Source of the DNA: Micromonospora profundi
GTDB taxonomy: Bacteria; Actinomycetota; Actinomycetes; Mycobacteriales; Micromonosporaceae
Length of the DNA stretch: 64,000 bases
Direction of reading: 5' to 3'
NCBI RefSeq assembly: GCF_011927785.1
Contig: NZ_JAATJK010000001.1
Location: forward strand, 2,480,001 to 2,544,000
Shown here: one piece after another, positions 8,167 to 15,745 of the stretch
How positions within the stretch are numbered: position 1 is the stretch's first letter
Layout of the letters: each line of letters begins with the position of its first letter
The notes under the pieces: generated by a model
The model's input: the letters and a program-made list of their open reading frames with translations, nothing else
The model's database searches: none
What the model was told of the DNA's origin: nothing
Program-made: the position numbers and the translations under genes

Positions 8167-8861
8167 GCAGCGACGGGCGCGGACCGATCGCGACGGCCAC
8201 CGCCGAGCTGGCCGCCTGGCTTGCCGGCGCGGCGGGGGAACCCGTCCCGATCGGCCCGCCCCGCACCGACGGCGACGCCGCCGGGCTCACCCTCTGGCCC
8301 CTCGAACTGCGCCCGGCCCGGCAGACCCGCTCCAGCGGGGCGGTCCGCGAACCGTACCGGTTCACGATCCGCTACCTGCTCAGCGTGACCGGGCCGGCCG
8401 GGCTGGACCACCTCGACCGGGTGCTCACCGCCGCCACCAGCGACGGCAGCTACCCGATCGTGCTGGAGGCCGGCGACGCTCCGCTGTGGAGCGCGTTCGG
8501 CGTCGCGCCCCGCCCGGCGCTGCTGTTCGACGTACCGGCGCAGGTGGACCACCCGACCCCTGCCGCGCCACCGGTGCTGCAACCGCTGCGGCTGCGTCAG
8601 TTGGAGGTCCGCACACTCACCGGCCGTGTGGTCGGCCCCGACGACCAACCTCTCGCCGCGATGCGCGTCGAACTGCCCGCCACGGCGTCCGCCGCCCGAA
8701 CCGGCCCCGACGGGCGGTTCCTCATCGTCGGGGTCCCGCACGACCCCGACAACCCCGGCCCGGTACGGCTCCGACTCAGCGGGCGCGGTCTCGTGCTCAC
8801 CGCCGACGTCGACCCAGGCGAGGACGACATCGTCATCGTCTGCGCGCCACCGACCCACTGA
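8163..8861 (+). CDS. CIS1 cap/tail-terminator protein (DUF4255/Pvc16-like) with extra beta domain
   Basis: 232 residues. Residues 1-135 follow the DUF4255/Pvc16 plan: an N-terminal helix (IATATAELAAWLAG), strands LTLWPLELRPARQTRSS and YRFTIRYLLSVTG, and DHLDRVLTAAT. This family caps the end of the sheath-tube in extracellular contractile injection systems. Residues 145-230 form a separate unit, LRQLEVRTLTGRVVGPDDQPL...TGPDGRFLIVGVP, a carboxypeptidase-regulatory-like (transthyretin-type) beta domain. It is directly followed by the sheath and tube genes, the usual order for this module. The added domain is unusual to me and could decorate the distal end or contact the membrane. Confidence 0.75.
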   Translation: MSSDGRGPIATATAELAAWLAGAAGEPVPIGPPRTDGDAAGLTLWPLELRPARQTRSSGAVREPYRFTIRYLLSVTGPAGLDHLDRVLTAATSDGSYPIVLEAGDAPLWSAFGVAPRPALLFDVPAQVDHPTPAAPPVLQPLRLRQLEVRTLTGRVVGPDDQPLAAMRVELPATASAARTGPDGRFLIVGVPHDPDNPGPVRLRLSGRGLVLTADVDPGEDDIVIVCAPPTH

Positions 8862-8884
8862 CGCACACCCGCACAGGAGGACCG

Positions 8885-10171
8885 ATGCCCAGCTACTTCT
8901 CCCCCGGCATCTATGTCGAGGAGGTCCCCAGCGGCGCCCGACCGATCGGACCGGCGAGCACCAGCATCGCCGCGTTCGTCGGCGTCGCCCCGAACCGCAC
9001 CGCCCAACTGGGCAGGGCGGTGCCCGTCAACAACTGGACCGAGTTCCTGCGGCTCTTCGCCGACGGCGACCAGACCGAGAGCACCCCACTGGCCCGGGCC
9101 GTCTTCGGCTTCCTGGACAACGGTGGCGCCCGCTGCTGGGTGGTGAACGTCGGCGAGGGCGGCGCCATCACCGGCACCGGCCAGCGCCGCGCCGGCCTGC
9201 AACTGCTGGAGGCTGTCGACGAGATCTCCATCATCGCCGCTCCCGGCTTCCACGACGTGGTGTCCCACGAGGCTCTGCTCAGCATGGCCGAGCGGACCCG
9301 CACCATGGTGGCGATCTGCGACCCGGCGCCCGACATCGACGACATCGCCGCGCTGACGAAGGTCGCCACGCCGTCGTCAGGCAAACCCCCGAAACCCGCC
9401 GAGGGTACGGGCGGCGGCGCTGGCGCTGGCGCTGGCTCGGGCGGCGGCGCTGGCGGCGGCTCCGGCTCGGGCGGCGGCGCTGGCTCCGGTGGGCCTGAGG
9501 GTGCTGCGTACCGGCCCCGTCAGTCCGAGTTCGGCGCCTTCTACTACCCGTGGCTTCGGGTACGCGACCCGATCAGCGGAGAACTGGAACTCACCCCGCC
9601 CAGCGGGCACCTCGCCGGCATCTGGGCGCGAACCGACGCCCTGCGCGGCGTCCACAAAGCACCAGCGAACGAACCCGTCCGCGGCGCCGTCGACCTGGGC
9701 TACCTCGTCACCCGACCCGAGCACGACGTACTCAACCCCAAGGGCGTCAACGTGATCCGCTACTTCGCCGGCGAGGGCATCCGCGTCTGGGGCGCCCGTA
9801 CGCTCGCCGCCGAAGCCAGTGAGTGGCGCTACCTCAACGTACGGCGGCTCAGCATCGCCATCGAACAGGCCATCGCCAACGGCACCCGCTGGATGGTGTT
9901 CGAACCCAACGACTTCACCCTCTGGCGCTCGATCCGACGCGACATCGGGGCGTTCCTCACCCGGGTCTGGCGCGACGGCGCGCTGCTCGGGCGCAGCCCG
10001 GAAGAGGCGTTCTTCGTCAAGTGCGACGAGGAGACCAACCCGCCGGACGTCCGCGACGCCGGCATGGTGATCGCCCACATCGGCATCGCTGTCGTCAAGC
10101 CCGCCGAGTTCGTGGTGTTCAAGCTGAGCCAGTGGGCCGGCGGCACCGAGACCGAGACGATCGGAGGCTGA
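8885..10171 (+). CDS. CIS1 contractile tail sheath protein
   Basis: 428 residues, ATG behind a perfect AGGAGG. The N-terminus MPSYFSPGIYVEEVPSGARP and the C-terminus (EWRYLNVRRLSIAIEQAIANG, PNDFTLWRSIRRDIGAFL, GAFLTRVWRDGALLG, IGIAVVKPAEFVVFKLSQW) are strongly characteristic of phage T4 gp18-like/PVC sheath proteins. The protein polymerises around the inner tube and contracts to drive it through a membrane. Between about residues 175 and 202 there is a Gly/Ala/Ser-only stretch inserted just where the variable domain ends. The gene next door encodes the tube. The longer frame from 8123 is a shadow of the cap gene upstream. Confidence 0.95.
   Translation: MPSYFSPGIYVEEVPSGARPIGPASTSIAAFVGVAPNRTAQLGRAVPVNNWTEFLRLFADGDQTESTPLARAVFGFLDNGGARCWVVNVGEGGAITGTGQRRAGLQLLEAVDEISIIAAPGFHDVVSHEALLSMAERTRTMVAICDPAPDIDDIAALTKVATPSSGKPPKPAEGTGGGAGAGAGSGGGAGGGSGSGGGAGSGGPEGAAYRPRQSEFGAFYYPWLRVRDPISGELELTPPSGHLAGIWARTDALRGVHKAPANEPVRGAVDLGYLVTRPEHDVLNPKGVNVIRYFAGEGIRVWGARTLAAEASEWRYLNVRRLSIAIEQAIANGTRWMVFEPNDFTLWRSIRRDIGAFLTRVWRDGALLGRSPEEAFFVKCDEETNPPDVRDAGMVIAHIGIAVVKPAEFVVFKLSQWAGGTETETIGG
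9409..9492 (+). repeat. Gly/Ala/Ser low-complexity insert in CIS1 sheath
   Basis: Imperfect GGC/GCT/TCC triplet repeats encode about 28 residues of only Gly, Ala and Ser between two folded parts of the sheath protein. It is in frame and not a disruption. Confidence 0.85.
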
Positions 10172-10174
10172 CCC

Positions 10175-10657
10175 ATGCCCACCACAGCCACCCCGCAGCC
10201 CGGCGCCCCGGTCGACCCGTACCGGGCGTACAACTTCCGGCTGCTCATCAACGGCGTCACCAACGGCCACTTCACGGAGATGAGCGGGCTGGAGGTGAAC
10301 ATCCCCGGGCAGCCGTACCGCGAGCACGGCCTCGGTCGGATGCGGATGGTCCCGGGCCAGGCCGAGTACGAGCCGGTGACGCTGCACTTCGGCCTCACCG
10401 CGTCCCGCGAGCTGTGGGACTGGGTGAATGCCACCGCCCAGGGCACCCTCAACCGCCGCAACGTGTCGGTGGTGCTGCTGGACTCGGTGGGCACCGCCGA
10501 GGTGCTGCGCTGGAACCTCATCGACGCCTGGCCCACCCGGTGGCGCGGCGCGCACCTCAACACCCTGAGCCACGAGATCGCCATCGCGTCGCTGACGCTG
10601 CGCTACGAGGGCCTTGAGCTGGAGTCCGGCAGTGCCACCGCGCCGACCCCCGCGTAG
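10175..10657 (+). CDS. CIS1 inner tube protein (gp19/Hcp-like)
   Basis: 160 residues. The sequence DPYRAYNFRLLINGVTNGHF followed by EMSGLEVNI, TLHFGLTASRELWDWVN and WNLIDAWPTRWRGAHLNT, with EIAIASLTLRYEGLELE at the end, matches the T4 gp19-like tail-tube family of contractile injection systems. Hexameric rings of this protein stack inside the sheath. It starts three bases after the sheath stop. Only one tube paralogue is present in this set, whereas PVC/Afp systems have several. Confidence 0.93.
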   Translation: MPTTATPQPGAPVDPYRAYNFRLLINGVTNGHFTEMSGLEVNIPGQPYREHGLGRMRMVPGQAEYEPVTLHFGLTASRELWDWVNATAQGTLNRRNVSVVLLDSVGTAEVLRWNLIDAWPTRWRGAHLNTLSHEIAIASLTLRYEGLELESGSATAPTPA

Positions 10658-12491
10658 CTGGCTGGCGGGGCGGTTGCGCTCGGCCGCCGGGGCGACGTTG
10701 CGCCTCGCCCGTCAGGTCGAGCACGCCGACGCACCACATGCCTCGTCGGACGAAGGGCCGGTGGACCCGCGGCCGGGCCACCGTTCGGACCAGCGGTCGC
10801 AGCAGCGGCTGTCGGAGCACAGGTCTTTGGAGCAGCGGCTGTCGGAGCACGGGCCTGTGGAGCAATGGCTGTCGGAGGACCGGCCGGTCGATCGACGGGC
10901 GCCGGTCGGCGACGCGGCGCCGCGTCGGTTCGGGGAGCCGCCTCGGCACTGGCTGGACCTCGTCGCCGCCCACGCCCCCGGGCTGCTGCGCGAGCTGGAT
11001 CTCGACAGGGCCCCGACAGACCGACACGACGACGCTCGGGACGTCCCCGATCCGGTCGAATGGGCCGGCGACGGCACGGGTCCGGGGCGGGCGTTCACTG
11101 GCAGCGCGACGGTCCATGGTGCGGCGGCGGCCGACGGGCCGCAGGCGGGCGCCGCCGGCTCGGTGGGTGCGGCCAGCGGCTCGCGCGGTACGGCCGGCTC
11201 GCTCGGTACAGCCGGCTTGCTCGGTACGGCCGGCTCGCTCGGTGCAGGCGGTTCAGTCGGTGCGAGCGGCTCGTTCGGTGCTACCGGCTGGGTTGTTGGT
11301 GGTGGAGCTGACAGGTTCGCGGGGCCAGGTAACCGCGAGAGCGGCGGAGAGCCGGATCGAGGGCACCGTGGCGCGGGCAGGTCATCCGGGCGTGGCAGCG
11401 CGACAGGAGCGCATCGTCCTGACACCCGAGCCGGAAGATCCGTCGAGGGAGCCCGGCCGCTGATCCGCCCTGCGGTCCCCCACCTCACGACCAGCACCCG
11501 TCCCGGGCGCGGCTCGTGGCCGCCAGCAGAGATCTTGGAAGATTTCGGCCCTTCCAGGGGCAGTTTCCTTCCAAGATCCGTTACGACGCGGGTGGGCGGC
11601 CGGCACCAGGGCGTCTGGGGCTGGTTTGCGACTGCTGCGCGGGGTGGAGGGCGGTCCGGGTCGGGTGGTCGAGGGCAGCGTGTGGGAGGTAACGCGTTCG
11701 GAGCCACCGGTGATGGGCTCGCAGGCGATCCGCGCGCTTTCCACGATGACCCGCGAGGGCATGGGGGCGACCAGCGGAGCGTTGCGGACGACCAACTCGC
11801 AACCGGCGGCGACCGGCGCGGAGCCCGGGCTGACCAACGCGGCGTCGAGAGTGGCCGGTTCGCGCCGGGCAGTCCCAGCGTTTGGAGGAACTCCAACAGC
11901 TCGGTCGTGGTCGGCCGCTCGTCTCAACAGGGCTTGAGCAATGCCGCCTGGTCCGACGGGCGGGGCGGTTCCGCGCCTGCCGCGTTGACGGAGGGCGCGC
12001 GGTCGACAGGTGCGAGGGTCACCGAGGGCTCCGGGGCGACAAGCGCCGACCCGCGAGCGGAAGCCATGTTGACGACGGGCACCGCGTTGGCGACGGGGGC
12101 CGGGGCGACGAGGGCGGGGGCGACGGGGGTCGTGGCCGGCGGGGACGCGGCCTCGCGGACTCGGTTCGTGGCAGGTGACCGCTCGGGTGGCGGCGTTGCC
12201 GCAGCGGATGCCGGAGGCGCGGCTGGCGGTCGACCGATTGAGGTGGCTCGCTCCACCGGCAGCGGGCCCTGGCCGGCGCTTCCGGACGAGATGGCGTGGC
12301 CCGGACAGCCGGCCGCGACAACTGGTCGGGCCGCTGGACCGGGGCACGGGCATCGCGACGACGGATGGGCGTCCAGGACCTCCGACCCGTGGCCGACGCT
12401 GCCGGATGACCGATCGCTGTGGGCGGTGCCTGGCGAGGCGCTGGACGCCACCCGGGTGGACCGGCTGGACCGGGAACAGGCGAGCGACTGA
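10632..12491 (+). CDS. CIS1 low-complexity protein between tube and LysM genes
   Basis: 619 residues from a GTG with GGAG seven bases upstream; it overlaps the tube gene by 26 bp. It ends TGATG with the next start, so it is translationally coupled at both ends and must be a real gene. After an Arg-rich N-terminus there is a short conserved-looking block PPRHWLDLVAAHAPGLLREL (about residues 103-122). The rest is rich in Gly, Ala, Arg, Ser and Thr and looks disordered, with two sets of internal tandem repeats. Its location is that of the small Pvc6/Afp6 gene in related systems; here it is far longer. It lacks the long helices of a tape measure. Function unknown. Confidence 0.75.
   Translation: MPPRRPPRSWLAGRLRSAAGATLRLARQVEHADAPHASSDEGPVDPRPGHRSDQRSQQRLSEHRSLEQRLSEHGPVEQWLSEDRPVDRRAPVGDAAPRRFGEPPRHWLDLVAAHAPGLLRELDLDRAPTDRHDDARDVPDPVEWAGDGTGPGRAFTGSATVHGAAAADGPQAGAAGSVGAASGSRGTAGSLGTAGLLGTAGSLGAGGSVGASGSFGATGWVVGGGADRFAGPGNRESGGEPDRGHRGAGRSSGRGSATGAHRPDTRAGRSVEGARPLIRPAVPHLTTSTRPGRGSWPPAEILEDFGPSRGSFLPRSVTTRVGGRHQGVWGWFATAARGGGRSGSGGRGQRVGGNAFGATGDGLAGDPRAFHDDPRGHGGDQRSVADDQLATGGDRRGARADQRGVESGRFAPGSPSVWRNSNSSVVVGRSSQQGLSNAAWSDGRGGSAPAALTEGARSTGARVTEGSGATSADPRAEAMLTTGTALATGAGATRAGATGVVAGGDAASRTRFVAGDRSGGGVAAADAGGAAGGRPIEVARSTGSGPWPALPDEMAWPGQPAATTGRAAGPGHGHRDDGWASRTSDPWPTLPDDRSLWAVPGEALDATRVDRLDREQASD
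10801..10890 (+). repeat. Three 30-bp tandem repeats in low-complexity gene
   Basis: Three consecutive 30-base units beginning AGCAGCGGCTGTCGGAG encode ten-residue repeats of the type QRLSEHRSLE, QRLSEHGPVE and QWLSEDRPVD. Units one and two differ at four bases; the third has diverged more. Confidence 0.85.
11178..11285 (+). repeat. Six 18-bp tandem repeats in low-complexity gene
   Basis: Six adjacent 18-base units encode the six-residue motif GSxGTA and variants (GSRGTA, GSLGTA, GLLGTA, GSLGAG, GSVGAS, GSFGAT). The reading frame is kept, and the copies diverge progressively toward the 3' end. Confidence 0.85.
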
Positions 12492-13390
12492 TGGAGCGCG
12501 TCGCCTTCCTCATCGACTCCTCCGGGGAGCGGGTGGACTGCCTGCTCAACCCGGAGACCGTGCAGGTGACACGGCTCGCCGGCGTACGCCATCGGGGCGC
12601 GGCCGGCGGTCAGCTCACCGGGGCCGGGCTTGCCGACGACCCGCTGGTCTTCACCGGCGGCGGTCGGACCGAGCTGGTGCTCGACCTGCTCTTCGACGTC
12701 GACTTCGTGCAGGCGCAGGTCCGTCCGCCCGACGTACGGGTGCTCACCCGTCCGCTGTGGATGCTTGCGGAGAACTCCAGCGCCGAGCACGGGTGGCTGC
12801 GGCCTCCGCTCGTCCGGCTGGTCTGGGGCAAGACCTGGAACGTGCCCGGCGTGATCATCGCGGTGGCCGAGCGGTTCGACGCGTTCACCGGTACCGGCTC
12901 GCCGCGGCGTTCCTGGCTGCGGCTGAAGCTGGTTCGGGCCGCCGAGACGGCCGACCAGGCGGAGGCCGGATTCGCCGAGGAACTGGCCGCGGCGAGCACC
13001 CCGACCGCCGCACCCGGCAGCGCTGTGGTCGCCGCCGGTGACGGGGCGGCCGAGGCGGGCAGCACCGGGGTGCGCTTCGATCTGCTGGCCAACGACGCGC
13101 TCGGGTCGCCGCTGCGCTGGCGGTTGCTGGCCGAGCACAACCGGATCACCGACCCCCTGGCGGTGCCTGCGGGCACCACGCTTGCCGTCCCGCCGCCGAC
13201 CGGCGGCATCGGAGGCAGCGGCACCACGGGCGGCGGCAGCACGAGCACCGACGCCGGCGGGGCGGCGCTGGCCGGGATCGCCCGCGCCGTGGCCGGTGCG
13301 GTGGGCTCCGGCGCGTCGTTCGTGGGCACGTCGCTCGCCACCAGCGCCGCCACCTGGTCTCCCACCACCAACCCGGGGGGTACGCCGTGA
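12491..13390 (+). CDS. CIS1 LysM-type baseplate/hub adaptor (Pvc7-like)
   Basis: 299 residues. The N-terminal part (MERVAFLIDSSGERVDCLLN, PETVQVTRLAG, ELVLDLLFDVDF, VRLVWGKTWNVPGVIIAVAER, SWLRLKLVRA) matches the Pvc7/Afp7 family. It is followed by a LysM-like unit VRFDLLANDALGSPLRWRLL with NRITDPLAVPAGTTLAVPPP. Such proteins join the tube to the spike hub. A Gly/Ser/Ala-rich tail of about 70 residues extends past the LysM unit. It overlaps the neighbouring genes at both ends (TGATG upstream, 4 bp downstream), as expected for stoichiometric structural proteins. Confidence 0.85.
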   Translation: MERVAFLIDSSGERVDCLLNPETVQVTRLAGVRHRGAAGGQLTGAGLADDPLVFTGGGRTELVLDLLFDVDFVQAQVRPPDVRVLTRPLWMLAENSSAEHGWLRPPLVRLVWGKTWNVPGVIIAVAERFDAFTGTGSPRRSWLRLKLVRAAETADQAEAGFAEELAAASTPTAAPGSAVVAAGDGAAEAGSTGVRFDLLANDALGSPLRWRLLAEHNRITDPLAVPAGTTLAVPPPTGGIGGSGTTGGGSTSTDAGGAALAGIARAVAGAVGSGASFVGTSLATSAATWSPTTNPGGTP

Positions 13391-14982
13391 CGAGCATCGC
13401 GCCCCGGGCGCTCACCGTGCTGCTCGACGGCGTGGAGCTGAGCGCACCGGCCCGCCAGCGGGTCCGTTCGCTGCGGGTGGCGGCGCGGCTCGACCAGCCC
13501 ACCCAGGCCGAACTGGTGCTCGCCACCGGTGCCGGCAGCGGCGCCTTCGATCCCCCGGTACGGCCGGGCACGTCGCTCAGCGTGCGTCTCGCCGACCATG
13601 CCGACGCGCTGTTCGCCGGGGAGGTCACCTGTGTGGAGGTGGAGTACGCCGCTGATGGCGCGGCGGTGCTGCGCCTGCGGGCGTACGACGCGTTGCACCG
13701 GCTGCGAAAGCGACAGGGGCTTCGGGTCTTCACGTCGGTGACCGCCGCCGAACTGGCCGGTGAACTGTGTGGCGAGGTGGGGCTGACGGTGACCGTCGAG
13801 TGCGACGGGCCACGGCTGGAGCGGCTGGTGCAGCACCGGCACAGCGACCTGGAACTGCTGCGTGAGGTGACCGGCCGGGCGGGGCTGCACCTGGCCGCCG
13901 ACGGCGACGGGGTACGTCTGGTCTCGCTGGCCGGCTACGGCGAGCCTGTCGCGTTGGCTCTCGGCGTGGACGTGCACACGCTGCGGTTGGCCACGAACTC
14001 CGACCAGGCCAGCGGTGCCAGCGCGGCGTTGGGCTGGCATCCGCAGCGGGCCGAGCCGATCAGCCAGCGGGTCGACGAGGCGCGCTGCGGCCGACCGGCA
14101 GGCGACCGTCCGGACCCGGCCGACGTGGGCGCCGACGGGGTACGTACCGCGGTGGACCAGCCTGGCCGCAGCGACGACGAGTTGGCGGCGCTGGCCCAGG
14201 CCCGCCTGGACACGCGCGCCGCCGCGCTGGTCACCGCCGAGGGGGTGGCCGAGGGCGATCCGGCGTTGCGGCCGGGCCGACGGATCACGCTGTCCGGTGT
14301 GCCCGACCCGGTCGCCGGCGCGTACGTGCTGACCGAGGTGGTGCACACGGTCGACGGCAACGGGCACCTGACCCGGTTCTCCACGGTGCCGCCGGCCGCA
14401 CCAGCCCGTCCGGCGGGTGCCGGTACCACTGTGACGCTGGGCACCGTCACCGACGTCGCCGACCCGGACGGGCTGGGCCGCGTACGGCTGACCCTGCCGG
14501 CGTACGGGGATCTGGACGCCGGATGGCTCGGCGTTCTGTGCCCCGGTGCGGGGCGCGGCAAGGGGCTTGTGGCGTTGCCCGACCCGGACGACACGGTGCT
14601 TGTGGTGTTGCCTGGCGGCGAGCCGGCCTCGGGCATCGTCCTGGGCTCGCTCTTCGGCGCGGTCGAGCCGTACGACGCGGGTGTCGACGACGGGCGGGCC
14701 CGCCGCTGGTCGCTGCGGACGGCGGGTGGGCAGTCGATCGTCGTGGACGACGTACGGCGCAGCCTGCGTCTGGCGACCGAGGGCGGAAGTTTCCTGGAGC
14801 TGACCCCCGATCTGGCGACCCTGCACGCGGCGACCGATCTGGTCATCTCCGCGCCCGGGCGGGCCATTGTGGTCCGCGCCCGCAGCGTGGACTTCCTGCA
14901 CGCCGAGTCGACCGAGGACCCGGCCACTGCGGCGCGGCAGGCCGCCTCGCTGGCCCGCGCCCATCACGAAGGAGGCGGCTGA
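13387..14982 (+). CDS. CIS1 hub-spike protein (VgrG/gp27-gp5-like, Pvc8)
   Basis: 531 residues. The first about 330 residues form the gp27/phage-late-control-D hub (RVRSLRVAARLDQPTQAELV, VLRLRAYDALHRLRKRQGLR, HRHSDLELLREVTGRAGLHL, GAYVLTEVVHTVDGNGHLT). An OB-fold follows at VTDVADPDGLGRVRLTLPAY and a gp5-type beta region with LRTAGGQSIVVDD and SLRLATEGGSFLELTP. It forms the trimeric spike that pierces the target. The C-terminal beta-helix is short compared with T6SS VgrG proteins and no catalytic extension is visible. Stop overlaps the PAAR-like gene start (TGATG). Confidence 0.9.
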   Translation: MTSIAPRALTVLLDGVELSAPARQRVRSLRVAARLDQPTQAELVLATGAGSGAFDPPVRPGTSLSVRLADHADALFAGEVTCVEVEYAADGAAVLRLRAYDALHRLRKRQGLRVFTSVTAAELAGELCGEVGLTVTVECDGPRLERLVQHRHSDLELLREVTGRAGLHLAADGDGVRLVSLAGYGEPVALALGVDVHTLRLATNSDQASGASAALGWHPQRAEPISQRVDEARCGRPAGDRPDPADVGADGVRTAVDQPGRSDDELAALAQARLDTRAAALVTAEGVAEGDPALRPGRRITLSGVPDPVAGAYVLTEVVHTVDGNGHLTRFSTVPPAAPARPAGAGTTVTLGTVTDVADPDGLGRVRLTLPAYGDLDAGWLGVLCPGAGRGKGLVALPDPDDTVLVVLPGGEPASGIVLGSLFGAVEPYDAGVDDGRARRWSLRTAGGQSIVVDDVRRSLRLATEGGSFLELTPDLATLHAATDLVISAPGRAIVVRARSVDFLHAESTEDPATAARQAASLARAHHEGGG

Positions 14983-15320
14983 TGCGCTGGATCCACCGCG
15001 ACTCGCTGATCACCTGCGATCACGACGGCCGGGTCGAGAACCGGCCGTCGCAGGAGTGGGTGACCGTCACCGCAGTACCGGTGCTGGTGGACGACGACCC
15101 GGAAGGTCGCAAGATCGTCGCCTGCCCGAACTACGGCCCGACAATCAAGCCGTGCACGAAGACGCTCACCGTCCGGGTCGGCTACAGCGACTGGGTACGC
15201 GTCGACGGGCACCGGGTGGTGCTGTCGCACCTGGAGGGGTTCACAAACGGCACGCCGCCGGGCGCTGTCCACCACACGGTGCGCGATGCGCGCCAGGCGT
15301 TCCTGGGGGCGGACCGGTGA
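14982..15320 (+). CDS. CIS1 PAAR-like spike tip protein
   Basis: 112 residues. The core CPNYGPTIKPCTKTLTV and RVDGHRVVLSHLEGFTNGTP with PPGAVHHTVRDARQAFLG is the pattern of PAAR-like (DUF4280-type) tip proteins that sharpen the spike of injection systems. Three cysteines (one near the start, two in the CPN...KPC pair) and several histidines could hold a metal ion. Position between hub-spike and gp25 genes supports the role. It starts in a TGATG overlap and ends overlapping the next GTG start. Confidence 0.8.
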   Translation: MRWIHRDSLITCDHDGRVENRPSQEWVTVTAVPVLVDDDPEGRKIVACPNYGPTIKPCTKTLTVRVGYSDWVRVDGHRVVLSHLEGFTNGTPPGAVHHTVRDARQAFLGADR

Positions 15321-15745
15321 GGGCGTTCCGGTTCGTCGGCGCGGGCTTCGACGCCGGGCGGGGCGGAGGGCTGGCGCTCACCGCCGCAGGTGGCCTGGCG
15401 ATGACCGACGGCGACGAGAGCGTACGCCAGGCGTTGTGTCTGCTGTTGTCGACGACCCCGGGCGAGCGGCTGATGCGACCCGGGTACGGGTCACGGCTGC
15501 ATCGTTTGATCTTCGCGCCGAACGACGACACGACGGCCGGGCTGGCCATCCACTACGTCCGGCAGGCGATCGCCCGTTGGGAGCCCCGGGTCGAGGTGAT
15601 CGACGTGGACGCCGGGCCGGACCCGGACGACGCGTGGCGGTTGGTGATCCGGCTGGACTACCGGGTGCGGGCCAGCCTGACGCCCGGGCAGTTGGTGTTC
15701 TCCGTGGACCTGCTCGCCGCCGACGACCCGGGAGGACCGTCATGA
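15317..15745 (+). CDS. CIS1 gp25-like baseplate wedge protein (GPW/gp25)
   Basis: 142 residues. The family signature is clear: DESVRQALCLLLSTTPGERL, MRPGYGSRLHRLIFAPN and AIHYVRQAIARWEPRVEVID. gp25 is the lysozyme-like-named wedge protein from which sheath polymerisation starts. The GTG start lies across the previous TGA and its own stop overlaps the ATG of the next baseplate gene, so these genes are tightly coupled. Confidence 0.92.
   Translation: MRAFRFVGAGFDAGRGGGLALTAAGGLAMTDGDESVRQALCLLLSTTPGERLMRPGYGSRLHRLIFAPNDDTTAGLAIHYVRQAIARWEPRVEVIDVDAGPDPDDAWRLVIRLDYRVRASLTPGQLVFSVDLLAADDPGGPS

Noticed and set aside
10632..12491. Tape-measure assignment for the low-complexity CIS1 gene
   Set aside because: Position fits, but the sequence is Gly/Ala/Arg/Pro-rich and lacks long helical heptads; a tape measure would be helical.
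12610..14967. 785-residue open frame on the minus strand
   Set aside because: Antisense to the LysM and spike genes of CIS1, which match known families; coding signal belongs to the plus strand.
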